This document shows positions 38,400 to 50,210 of a stretch of DNA of 64,000 bases, in pieces. This DNA is from Ricinus communis (Eukaryota; Streptophyta; Magnoliopsida; Malpighiales; Euphorbiaceae): assembly GCF_019578655.1 (NCBI RefSeq), contig NC_063263.1, positions 4,250,501-4,314,500 on the forward strand, written 5' to 3'. A model generated the notes under the pieces. It ran no database searches, had not been told where the DNA came from, and was given only the letters and a program-made list of their open reading frames with translations. The first letter of the stretch is position 1, and each line of letters starts with the position of its first letter. The position numbers and the translations under genes are program-made.

Positions 38400-39758
38400 C
38401 TTTTTAATAAGTGAAACTTGTGATGTAACAAAATTCTGATAATGACAAGTATATGATGCAGTTGCTAATAAGGGATCGGTTGATCCAACGTTTTTACGAT
38501 CTCTGGCTTTTCAATTCAATGCAATCTGCAGCGCTATGCATCTAACTAGCAGTTAGAGTAAGAGAAACTAAAGAAACTGTCACTCGAGAAAATAATAACT
38601 AGTCTCAATAATTAGCATAATACATCAATTTGAATTTCTTATACTTGATTATAGTTTAAAGATCTATTCAAAATTAACAATGTTTCTATTTAGGAAATAC
38701 TTATATATCACATAATATATTTTTATTTATATTCTATATGTCTCCATTGCTAGTCATTAGTATTCTTTTATTATTCATGTCGTGAAAGTTCCATTTTTCT
38801 TTTATTTATATCTTCTAGTTGTTTATTTTTTTTAAAATTTTCTTTCTTAAATTTGATTCTACATAAGAATGCAATGAAAAAATAAAATAAAAAAGATATA
38901 AGATGTGGTAAGAGAAAAATGAAAAAAAAAAAGAGAAGGAAAATTGAAGAGAAAAAATAAAAAATAAAAATTGTAATACTAACATTTAGTGGTCTATTAA
39001 AAATAATCTTCTTAAACACTATACTAAAAGTTTTAGAAAAAAAATAAAAACAATTTTAATAATCACATTTTGTTTTTTATTTTAAAAAATAAAAAATAAA
39101 AAACAATAACAATAACCAACACGTTATAAGAGATATTAAATGTCTAAGAGGTGATTTATTTCTTGACTCAATGTTATATTATTTCACCAGAAATATTACG
39201 ATAGTAATTTTGGTATGTGATTTAAGATGATAAAATTTATATTACAAGTTAAGATTAATAAACATGTAAAAATATAGATTGTTTTAGGTAATTAAGTCAT
39301 AAATTAATAACAATTTAAAATAATTCTATCTTAACTTAGTGAATTTTTTTGAAATATCTATCTTAACTTGTTTTGGACATATGTTAAGAATATCTGTAAG
39401 AGATTAGGTTAAGAGTCCTTGTCCCCTTGATATATAATACTGCTATACTTTTACCAGTTCAGTTAAAGTATAATAATTAATAAATCACCTGCAAAATATA
39501 TGAATAAAAAAATTAATTACAGAAAGTTCTGTAACGAAATGTAATAAAATAATAAAAACTAGAATTGATCAGCAAGTGTAAAGCATACGCACCAATCACT
39601 TGGCATTCGCTAGATAGAAAACGTAGGCGCAGTCACATCTGATCATAACTGAGTCAGTTTTTTTATCTATCTAATCTAAGACCATTGGCTGCTTTTCAGC
39701 TTATCAAAATAATTTTAATAATAATAAAAAAAGCAAAAATCTCCCAAATTTCTATTCA
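38400..39758. other. Intergenic DNA between SYT2 and APX3
   Basis: AT-rich DNA with A/T homopolymer patches (38,870-39,110). No coding exon or transposon protein was recognised. Confidence 0.6.
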
Positions 39759-39765
39759 TATAAAA
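39759..39765 (+). promoter_or_regulatory. Candidate TATA box of APX3
   Basis: TATAAAA, 73 bp before the ATG, predicting a short leader of about 45 nt. Confidence 0.5.
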
Positions 39766-39837
39766 TCTGACCATTTCTTCTCTAACGTTTTAGCAGCATC
39801 GGAAAAGAGAAACTTACACTACTCCGCCAAAAAAACG

Positions 39838-40261
39838 ATGTCGTTACCGGTAGTTGACACAGAGTACATGAAGGAGATAGACAAGGCACGTCGCGATCTC
39901 CGTGCTCTTATCGCTTACAAGAACTGCGCTCCTATCATGCTTCGCTTAGCGTAACTTACTAACCATTCTCTTGGTTCCTTTTTTCTTTCTTTTCTTTAAT
40001 CGACTGATTGATGAATAAATGGATTCTTGTTGTTGTTGTTGTTGTTGTTGCGTTTGTGAAGATGGCACGATGCAGGAACCTACGATAAGCACACAAAAAC
40101 TGGTGGACCTAACGGCTCTATAAGGAACGAAGAGGAGTACTCTCATGGCTCTAACAATGGCTTGAAAATTGCTCTTGACTTTTGCGGTCTGTTTTTTTTT
40201 TTATAAAAAAAAATCCTTATTTATGTTAGATTATGTGCATGCACGTATTTAACAATGTTTG

Positions 40262-40292
<31 letters not shown>

Positions 40293-43200
40293 TTTTTTTT
40301 TTTTTTTATAGAGGAAGTGAAAGCTAAACATCCAAGGATTACTTATGCGGATTTATACCAGGTGATTGTTTATTTAATTATATGTATTTTATTACCTAAT
40401 TTTTTTTAGTTGCTAATATAGGAGCACAATTCAGCACCTAATCTTTTATCATAGCATAAAATTAAATTCAATTGAATTAAATTTAGTAAATTCTTATGGC
40501 TGGAAAATCCATAGTTGCTATAATTTAATTCTTTCAACTAAAATTAAAAAAAGAATGGGATTTGGAAAAGGAATGAAATGATGCCAAAAAAATTGATGTG
40601 ATTTTGCAAGAATTTGATTCTTAGGTATGATTTATTCCAAACAATTGGATATACTGTGGCGTACAACTCCATATTGGTTTTAGTAGTCCATCAAGATTTG
40701 AGCTCAATACTAGATGATGGATTATTTTTCCATGATTGATTACCTCCCCTAATGAATGGCTTTCACATCTAGTCACTTCTGTGTGACCAGAGAGAAAGAG
40801 ACCATCTTGTTGATATTTTAGACTTTAGTGATGATTGTTATTTATTGACATTAATAGCTTTAATACTTGGGAAACTAACATGGGTTTTGCAAATGAGGGG
40901 TGAGTTGACTTATAATAGATACTTCTACTTTTAGCTTGCAGGTGTTGTTGCAGTTGAGGTCACTGGAGGCCCTTCCATTAACTTTGTTCCTGGCAGAAAG
41001 GTATCTGATTGTGTCGTTTCTTGAAGTTCTGCCTGCTTGACAGTGTATGATATAATATATTCTTTATTCTCTTTAAGGACTCCAAAATCTCTCCCAGGGA
41101 AGGGAGGCTTCCAGATGCTAAACAAGGTATTTTCAATGTTTAACTAATTCTCACTTCTTCCATCTATGAATCCATGTGTACTAAGCTTTTATGTTAAGTT
41201 CTGTTAATGACAAGTCCTGACTCTCAGAGTTATAGCTTTTCTAAAGTAATGCTGCAAATAATAATCTCTGAACTTCATTACTAAATCTTGGAGGATGAAG
41301 ACAGATTATCTATATAACATTAAGGAAGATAGTGTGTTGAACATTTTTTTTTTTTTTTAATTTACTTTTATGCAAGTAGGTGTTGTAGACTAGTAGTGTA
41401 ACAATTGATCATGTGTTGCATTCTTAAGTTTCCTATGTTTAGTTTACATATTTAATAGCCAAAATTGGCAACTGTAACTTGAAATGTTTGTTTGATTGAC
41501 AAGTTATGTGTGTGTTTGTGTGTGTGTGTGTGTGGTGAGAGAGAAAGAGATTATCCATAGGTTTCAGCCTTTCAGGTCATTTTTCTTGCATGTGGTACAA
41601 TGTTTAAGCTAGTAAATTACTGCAATGCCCAAGTAATACTTCATTCTTAATTGTTATGGAAGTTGTATAAGATCTTATATAGTAATTAGAAGACTAAAAT
41701 TTAATTAAGAGTCCTAGTTCTACTTAGATTAGGATTGTATATATTGTGTATATATATATAGGTGTAACTCCCTTGATTAAAAGAATATAAGATTTTCGGA
41801 TTCTTCACTCAAATTACAAATTGTATGGTATCAGAGCCTGGTTTGTAGAGAGGGTTCTGGTCCTGCTGCTGCCTAACGTAGCAGCCACCATTTTTTTTTT
41901 TGGGTAACTAAGTTAGGGTGTCTCGGGTCCCCCTTCTCCGGCAGTTTGCTATTCTCACCGCCTGAACCTGGGGAAGCGCCTACCGCCAATCAGCCTATGT
42001 CTGAAGTTTCGTCGTTGGAAACCCTGTGCGTGACTCCCAAGCGCCGCCACAAGCTTTCTGCTACAGTAACACGTGCCGGATGCGTGGAGGTGCATCTGGA
42101 ACCAGAAATTGCTCCGGTTTGTCTTGGTTGACTTCTCTTGACTTCCACAACTTGTTTGTGTACCTGTTTAGGTCAGCATCAGTCATGGTATGAGATTTTT
42201 TTAGTACAGGTTTGATTTTTTCGGAAATTTTCTGTAGGCAGAATTTGTTTTCTATATTTGGATTTGTTCTTCATAAAATATGGCTGAGAAAAAGGCTGTG
42301 GTTGTTTCTGATGTGGTTCCGGTGATGTCAAAAATTACGGAATATAAACTTAATGCTACAAATTATCTTTATTAGCGTCAAACTATTGAGTTATATTTGC
42401 TAAATATTTCTATGGATAGCCATTTGACTGATGATCCTCCAAAAGAGGATTCTAGACTACCTTGGATGAGAGAAGATGCTCGCTTGTTTTTACAGATACG
42501 TAATTCTATTGATAATGAGGTGGTTGGTATGGCTACTCATTGTAGGACAGTCAAACAATTAATGAGTTATTTAGAATTCCCATATTTGGAAAAGGGTAAT
42601 GCTTCTCGAATTTATGATGTGTGTAAAGCATTTCATAGGGCGTAGAAAGGTGATAAGTCTCTCACCAACTATTTTATGGATTTCAAGAAAACATATGAAG
42701 AACTTAATATGTTGCTTTCATTTAGTAATAATATAACTATTCAACAAGCTCAACGTGAAAAGATGGCTTTGATGAGTTTTTTAGACGGACTCCCTCTGGA
42801 ATTTGAGACTGCTAAATCTCAGAGTCTTTCCAGTTCATAAATTTCCTCTTTACAAGAGGTTTTTAGTAGAGTCCTTTGTACAAAAAATTCTTCACCTGTT
42901 CAGCTTAGTATTGTCCGGGTTAGTCGCAATACTACATATGAATCAGGAAGACAATAATATAAGATCGGGAATGGTAGTAAAATGATAGTATCTAGCAACT
43001 ATGACAGGTATACTAATACTTGTGGACAAGAGTCAGGAGAGATAATGTGTCACTACTGTCATAAACTAGGACATATGAGACGAGATTGCAGGAAGTTGCA
43101 GTATAAGAAAACTCAGTCTGCCAATGTTACATCCACCATGGATACCTCTGAGAAGCCTGTAATGGTATCTGCAGATGAGTATGCAATATTTTGTCCAGTA

Positions 43201-46200
43201 CCAAGAATCATTAAAAACTCAATCTCCTCCTATTTCTACCATTGTTGAATCAGGTAAATCCAATACATGTCTTGTTTCCTCCTCTTCGAAATGGGTCATT
43301 GATTCTGGTGCTATAAATCATATGACAGGTAATGCAAAATTATTTTCTACCTTTCAGTCACATAAATCTACCTCTCCAGTTACTTTAGCAAATGGGTCAA
43401 CATCTTGTGTTATTGGGTCTGACGCAATTAATGCCACACCGTCATTTTCTTTATCATCAGTTCTTAGTTTATCATAACTATCATTTAATTTAATTTATGT
43501 AAGTAAACTCACTCACAGTCTTAACTGTTGTCTCATTTTTTCCTGATCATTGTTTATTTCACGATCTTACGACGAAGATGATTATTGGTAAGGGACATGA
43601 GTCTGGGGGTCTCTACATTCTTGATACACAAATTGCAAGATCTATAGTCTATTTTGGAGTGATGACCCCTTTTGAAGCACATTGTAGGTTGGGCCACTCA
43701 TCTCTCCATGTGCTAAAACAACTTTGTCTTCAGTTTCAGAGTCTGTCTTCATTAAATTGCGAGTCTTGTCAGTTTGCTAAACATCATCTTCTTAGTTCAA
43801 GTCCTAGAGTCAATAAACGAGCTAGTGCTCCTTTTGAGTTAGTCCATTCAGATGTTTGGGGTCCATGTTCCATTGAGTCCAAAACTTGATATAAGTATTT
43901 TGTTACTTTTATTGATGATTACTCTCGTATGACATTGTTATATTTAATGAAAAACTATTCGGAGGTGTTTTCTCATTTTTCTACTTTTTGTGCTGAAATT
44001 ACAACATAATTTAATATTTCTGTACAAATATTGAGAAGTGATAATGCTAAGGAGTACGTATCATAATCCTTCCAAACTAAAACACTGATTCCTGTTGAGC
44101 CTAGGATATTTGGGTGTACATTCTTTGTTTGGGATGTTCGTACTCAGGTTACCAAGCTAGATCCAAAATCTTTGAAGTGTGTTTTTCTTGGCTATTTTCG
44201 TGCTAAAAAAGGATATAGATGTTACTGACCTTCTTTTAACAGATATCTTGTTAGTTGATGTTACTTTTCTGGAAGATACACCTTTCTTTCCATCTACTCC
44301 TCCTTTAAGTCAGGGGGAGGATGAGGATTTTGTAATTTATACTGTTACACCTACTCTTGATAAACCTAAGCCACCTATAGTACAAGTTTATTCTCGGTGA
44401 TCAACCCCTCCGGATCCATGTTCTGAACCAACTCCTTCGTTGTCAAATCCAGTCTCTAATGATGATCTTCCTATTGCTCTTTGTAAAGGTAAGCATACAT
44501 GCACTTATCCAATGTCTTCCTTTGTGTCTTATAATCAATTGTCGTCCTCCTCTTCTTTTATTGTATCTCTAGATTCTATATATATTCCTAAGGCTGTTAA
44601 AGAAGCCCTTTCTCACCCTGGTTGGCTTAATTTAAGGAGATGAGTGCTTTACAGGATAATGGTACTTGGACCTTAGTTGATTTGCCTGCAGCTAAGAAAG
44701 CTATTGGGTGTAAATGGGTATTTGCTATTAAAGTCATTCTTGATGGATCCATTGCAAGATTAAAAGCCCGTCTTGTTGCTAAAGGATATGCTCAAACTTA
44801 TGGAGTAGATTATTTCGATATATTTTCTCCTGTTGCTAAGATGACTTCCATAAGATTGTTTATTTCTATGGCGGCTACTTATAATTGGCCTCTTCATCAA
44901 TTAGATATCAAGAATGCTTTTCTCCATGGGGATCTTCAGGAGGAAGTTTATATGGAGCAACCGCTTGGCTTTGTTGCTCAGGGGGAGTATGGGAAAGTTT
45001 TCTATCTTCGCAAGTTTCTATACGGATTGAAGCAAAGGCCTCGTGCTTGGTTTGGAAAGTTTAGTCAAGCAGTTGAGAAGTTTGACATGAAGAAAAGTAA
45101 GTTGGACCATTCTATTTTCTTCAAGCATTCTGCTGTAGGTATCATTCTGTTAGTTGTGTTTGTGGATGATATTGTCATTATTGGGAGTGGCACTACAGAG
45201 ATTTCATCCCTTAAATATTTTCTCCACATTCAGTTTCATACTAAATATTTGGGAATGTTGAGATACCTCTTGGGTGTTAAGGTAATACGAAGTAAGAAGG
45301 GAATATTTTTATCTCAAAGGAAATATGTACTTGACCTGTTGTCCGAGATAGGAAAGTTGGGAGCTAAGCCATGCAATATTCCAATAGTTCCTAATTTGCA
45401 GCTCACAAATGATGATGAGTTATTTAAAGATCTTGAGAGATATAGAAGATTGGTTGGGAAGTTGAATTATCTTACTGTGACTCTTCCAGATATTGCATAT
45501 TCAGTTAGTGTGGTGAGTCAGTACATGTCCTCTTCAACAGTTAATCACTGGACAACTGTCGAACAAATTTTGTGCTACTTAAAAGGAGCACTTGGGCGAG
45601 GAATATTATATGGTAATCATGGTTATAATAGAATTGAATGTTTTTTAGATACTGACTGGGCGGGTCCAAGGATGATTGAAGATCTACTACAGGCTATTCT
45701 GTATTTGTTGGAGGGAATTTGGTTTCATGGAAAAGTAAGAAGCAAAATGTTGTCTCACGTTCAAATGCGGAATCAGAGTATAGAGCTATAGCCAAGTCAA
45801 TATATGAAATAATGTGGATATACATCTTTTACTGAAGTAGGACTTAAAACTTCAGTACCGGCTAAGTTGTTGTGTGATAACCAAGCTGCTCTTTACATTG
45901 CATCAAATCCTGTATTTCATGAACGAACTAAGTATATTGAGATTGACTTTTATTTCGTTCATGAGAAGATTCAGTAAGGTTTGATTTCCACAGGTTATGT
46001 TAAGACAGGAGAACAACTAGGAGATACTTTCACGAAGGCTCTTAATGGGATTCGAGTTTATTATCTCTGTAACAAGCTGGACATGATTAATATTTATGCT
46101 CCAGTTTGAGGGGGAGTGTTATGAAAGTTGTATAGGATTGTATATAGTAATTAGAAGACTAATTTAATTAAGAGTCCTAATTCTACTTAGATTAGGATTG

Positions 46201-49200
46201 TATATACTGTGTATATATATATAGGTCTAACTCCCTTGATTAAAAGAATATAAGATTTTCGGATTGAATATAAGATTTTCGGATTCTTTACTCACATTAC
46301 AAATTACATTATTAAAGGGTCCAATTAGTAGTCGAAGTACTTGCTGCATCTCTTCTCTACAAGTTGGTATACTCCTTCCCCTCCTGTTGTTTCTGGTAAA
46401 AGGGCATGATATACTGAGGTTGTTAATATGTTTGATCAAGGAACTTTAAGGATTCATTAATTCAGGCTCAAAGCCTGCTTTACTCTTTTAATCTTAGTTC
46501 AAGAAATTCATTCTGTATTTATCATTCAGTTGCCACTTGCTTTACATTTTGACTAGAATATATCTCTATATTGATCTCATTTATCACAGGCTCACAGCTT
46601 CAGTTCTATATTATATAGATACTTCAGTTTGCTAAGTATGATATTTGTGCTCACATGTTTCAGGCTTGTTTTGCAGTCTACTGTTTCTAAATAGGACCAC
46701 AATTGCTTAACCTGACCTCATGTCTGTGTGGGCTTATGTTGACACCTCTACTGTCAATGCTTTACCTGAGTCCTCTTGTACTTGTGGATTCAGATGAAAA
46801 AGAAAGTTTCTTCTTAGTACTTTAAGTCTTGATTTCTGTAATGGGTCCCATCCAGATTCTGCCGATATCGTTGCTTGTTTGTATAGCAGTTGAAATCAAG
46901 TGACTGAAATCTGATGTGCACAGTCATACTTGATGCAGGAACTCTGTCTAACCAAACCTCAAGGGCTTAGCTCAAGTCGAGGCTTGGATTTGGTTAAGTT
47001 AAATACTTGGAACACCTTTATATCCTAATATGTCCTCCTGTGTGTGTTGGAAATGTTCTTAAGTTGCTGTGTTGCTCATTGTTGTCTAGAACTTCAGCGT
47101 TTTATCATTCTTTTTCTAAATGGGACATAGAGCACGCTGAAATATCCTGCAACTTGAATTGTTGTTTAAAGGTCTTAATGTCCTATTCACAAATGTGCAG
47201 CTGCATCAAGAAGTTGCCTATGGAATTCTACTTAGGAGATGGGTATAGTAGATTTCTATTTAAAATTTCAGGATTGGTTTCCTATTAATATAGGGATCTA
47301 AGCTTCAAGAAATACAGACTTTAGTTCAAGCTAATCAGAGTGAAAGGCAGCAGTTAGGGGTTTGCAAATTGCACTTTCAATTGGATCAACAATAAACTGC
47401 AATATCATCAAAACTTACATATTATTGGAGATTATTCAAAATGTCTGCTAACATTGCTAACAAAAATATTAATACTAATAGATGAGGGGTTCATATTAGA
47501 TAAGACTGAAAGCATATTGGTTGGAACAGTCTCTTGGTCTTACTCTTTGTGAATTTGCTGTTTCGAAATAGTCTTATCATTGAGATGGGGTTGTGAAACA
47601 ATTTAGAGGTCTAACTTTGTAATTAATTTTATTCATTTATATCTAACACATCTCAAGAGACTTAATATTGTGAGAAAGCATCAGGTAAAGCAGTAGAAAA
47701 TAACATAATACTTTGGTGTTTGACTAATAGGAAACATAAGAAAATTCCAACTATTCCTAGTTTACAGCATTTAGTCTCTCTCTATTGTGATATTTCTTGC
47801 AACCAGAGTTGAGTGGAAGTTTGAGTTTTTCGCTTTTTTCTAGCTGCATTCCCACTATTTTCCCTCTTTCAAGAAAGTCAAATGATCAAAGCAGTTCAAT
47901 CAGTTAAATGCTTGTTTCCCCTTAGGATGCTATAAATACAAGATCTATTTTGGTTTACAGGGCTATCCCTTGTATTCCTAGCCTAACTGGAATTCTTGAC
48001 TTCATAAGACATTAATAGTCCCTCACACGAGGATATATATTTATATTTATATATTTTAAATATTTGGGAATTGAATTCTTATATATTGTAAGCATTAAAT
48101 AAGAACTAGTTGTCTACTTCTGCAGCTTCTATATTTTAATTTTCTTTTTTGGATTTGGCATTGAAATTTTTGTTGATTATTACTGTACATAATAATTGTA
48201 TAACAATGGTTTGTGGTATTAATTTTGTTGAATCATGTTAAAGGGAGGAAAATAAGTAAGAAATGAGTATTTTATATTATGTCATTGACCGAGAAATATT
48301 AAAATTGTGTCTCGGAGAGGAAAATTAAACTAGGTGTTGTTTGAGGATAGAGAAAAGGCCTCGGAAAGTTAAATTAGGCAGTGTTCATTTATTACTGTGT
48401 ATCTGAGGGTTCTTTCATGCCTACTCCTAAAATGCATATAAACTTTATAGTTGGTAGGAGTGCTCTTGCAAATCTGTTCAGTTATCTCATACAATGCAAA
48501 TATTACTACTGCGTTTTGGTAATTTTCTTTTAAAAGTTACTTTCTAAGGATTATTAGTCAGTGTTATCAAATAGTTGCCATACAATTGCCGGAATCGATA
48601 TTGTTTATCCTTCATATAATTTATCAGTTGAAACTCTTCAGTTGAGTGCAAAGTCATAGAAATACAATGTTGATCTGTGGCTCCGGATTTCAGAAAGTAG
48701 ATTTCATGTATTAAGCAATTTTATGCTAATGCTCTTTTTTTTGTTTCCATTCTGTAACTTAGTGTTAATGGATTCTTAAGAGAAGTACTTCCATATCATG
48801 CATAGTTGTGTAGGCCTGTCTGTAAGCTATATGTTTTTGCGTGCAACTAAGCAGGGTCTGAATTTTATGGTAGGTCCACCACATTTAAGGGATATCTTTC
48901 ACCGAATGGGTCTGTGTGACAAAGATATAGTGGCACTCTCAGGGGGTCACACTCTGGTACTTATCATCTAATAGCTGTTTTTATCTAGTTGGTAATCAGT
49001 TATATACAAAGATATAATTGTTTTGTTGGCTATTATTATATAGGGAAGGGCACATCCCGAGCGATCAGGTTTTGATGGCCCTTGGACCAAGGAGCCTCTG
49101 AAGTTTGATAACTCGTATTTTGTGTAAGATTTGAACCGAGAGTAGCAAAATGTTTCACCCTTTGTTATAGAATCTATGAATTCAAATTTATCTATCTGCA

Positions 49201-50210
49201 TTTATTGGCGGTTTTAGGGAACTGCTGAAGGGGGAGACAGAGGGGCTGTTGAAACTTCCAACTGACAAGGCTTTGTTGGAAGACCCTGAGTTTCGTCCTT
49301 ATGTTGAGCTGTATGCTAAGGTAAAAAGAGATTCTACTTTAATTATAAACCAATATTTACTGTGTGATTGTTAAAATTCGACCATGTGGTGACATTCAGA
49401 ATTACAATTAGCATGGACAGATAAAAACTGTCTGTGTCTAATTTTTGCATCTAATATTTTTAGCTTCACCTATTAGGAGGTTTACTGTCATACTGTAGTG
49501 GGATTGTCTAATCTACTCATGACATGCAAAAACCAATCGACTTGGAATAAATAAAATTGGGATCAGTTTGAAAAAGTAAATTATGATGAGCCAGTGTTCA
49601 GATAAGTTATTTTAGTTCCCTGCCAACCTCTGCAAGGTGTTTCTTTTCCATGCAAAATGGGTGGAGATTAGAGCTGATTTGGTTAATGTGAATCTGCCCC
49701 TGTCCTTCTCAGCATGAGTTTATATTCCTTTTTCTGGAACATCTCAATGTTTCTGTTAGTTTGAGAGGACAGGAAGTAGGAAGGATGAATTTTGATTACA
49801 TTATGATTAGGTGCAAAATAGGAGGGAAACATACATAGTCTATATACTGTTTTCGAAATTCTAATCCATGCCCTTTTCCAGCCTCCTAAACCAAACATAG
49901 CCTAAATGTGACCTAGAATCATATGTAATAAATACACAAATCTTGGGTTGGTGTATATCCTGGTTCATAATATGTAGCATAATTTCTTTTATGCAAATTT
50001 GGTGGATGCCAGGATGAGGAGGCGTTTTTTAAAGACTATGCAGAATCACATAAGAGACTTTCAGAACTGGGGTTCACCCCAAGTTCCTCTGGATCCAAGG
50101 TAATTGCAAAGGACAGTGTAATATTGGCGCAAAGTGCAGTTGGGGTTGCAGTTGCTGCTGCCGTTGTGATCTTTAGCTATTTCTATGAAGTTCGCAAAAG
50201 AATGAAGTAG
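39838..50210 (+). CDS. APX3: Peroxisomal membrane-bound ascorbate peroxidase
   Basis: Class I haem peroxidase reducing H2O2 with ascorbate at the cytosolic face of the peroxisome membrane. Exons: 39838-39950, 40062-40186, 40312-40361, 40935-41000, 41078-41126, 48874-48956, 49044-49123, 49218-49320, 50013-50210; frame holds at each junction, giving 288 residues (Arabidopsis APX3 is 287). Distal catalytic residues lie in RLAWHDAG (Arg36, Trp39, His40); the proximal haem His160 is in LSGGHTLG and the ascorbate-contact Arg169 in AHPERSG. The C-terminus has a membrane helix (about 259-281) and the basic tail RKRMK, which directs APX3-type proteins to peroxisomes; this separates it from cytosolic APX. 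The start ATG opens [10 protein letters not shown]. Intron 5 is 7,747 bp because a 4.66-kb Copia element lies in it. All active-site residues are intact, so the gene looks functional if the intron splices. Confidence 0.95.
40029..40050. repeat. (TTG)n microsatellite in APX3 intron 1
   Basis: Seven TTG units lie just ahead of the exon 2 acceptor, in the position of its pyrimidine-rich tract. Confidence 0.85.
40261..40307. repeat. (GTTTT)n plus long T run in APX3 intron 2
   Basis: About six GTTTT units run into about 20 T residues and form the polypyrimidine tract directly before the exon 3 acceptor. Confidence 0.9.
41652..41825 (+). repeat. Copia 5' LTR
   Basis: Starts TGTTATGGAAGTTG and ends just before the primer binding site TGGTATCAGAGCC (41,826-41,838), which is complementary to initiator tRNA-Met. 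Confidence 0.88.
42281..43250 (+). pseudogene. Copia gag relic
   Basis: ATG at 42,281 opens gag (MAEKKAVVV). In-frame stops break it at about 42,373, 42,643 and 42,838. The CCHC zinc knuckle is intact at 43,048-43,089 ([14 protein letters not shown]). Confidence 0.8.
43250..44400 (+). pseudogene. Copia protease and integrase relic with internal deletion
   Basis: Protease DSG is at 43,301-43,309. The integrase HHCC zinc region is at 43,677-43,790 ([21 protein letters not shown]), and the core shows DVWGP and SDNAKEY. At about 44,073 the sequence jumps from the region just after NAKEY straight to PRIFGC, losing the part that carries the third catalytic acidic residue. Stops are also present. 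Confidence 0.8.
44640..45791 (+). pseudogene. Copia reverse transcriptase-RNase H fragment (383-codon open stretch)
   Basis: The longest intact part of the element. Reverse transcriptase landmarks are [33 protein letters not shown] and the catalytic VDD (45,162-45,170). RNase H begins at FLDTDWAG, but a shift follows immediately, so the conserved C-terminal part is read in another frame. Confidence 0.88.
46104..46116 (+). other. Copia polypurine tract
   Basis: A TTTGAGGGGGAG-type tract lies immediately before the 3' LTR; it is the standard plus-strand primer site of Copia elements. Confidence 0.85.
46117..46308 (+). repeat. Copia 3' LTR with internal 20-bp duplication
   Basis: Starts TGTTATGAAAGTTG and ends AAATTACA. 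It is 192 bp against 174 for the 5' LTR, mainly because GAATATAAGATTTTCGGATT is present twice in tandem (about 46,246-46,285). Confidence 0.88.

Larger units (their letters stand above)
41652..46308 (+). mobile_element. Dead Ty1/Copia retrotransposon in APX3 intron 5
   Basis: 4,657 bp, same orientation as APX3. It has short LTRs, an iMet-type primer binding site, gag, pol and a classic polypurine tract. Flanks TTAAT (41,647-41,651) and TTATT (46,309-46,313) form a 4/5 target duplication. Multiple stops in gag, a deletion in integrase and a broken RNase H frame make it non-functional. About 11 substitutions between LTRs over ~172 aligned bases (hand count) indicate an old, but not ancient, insertion. 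Confidence 0.92.

Noticed and set aside
46741..46751. CACCTCTA as partner of the hAT end at 28,163
   Set aside because: Too distant (18 kb) and inside an APX3 intron; a chance match.
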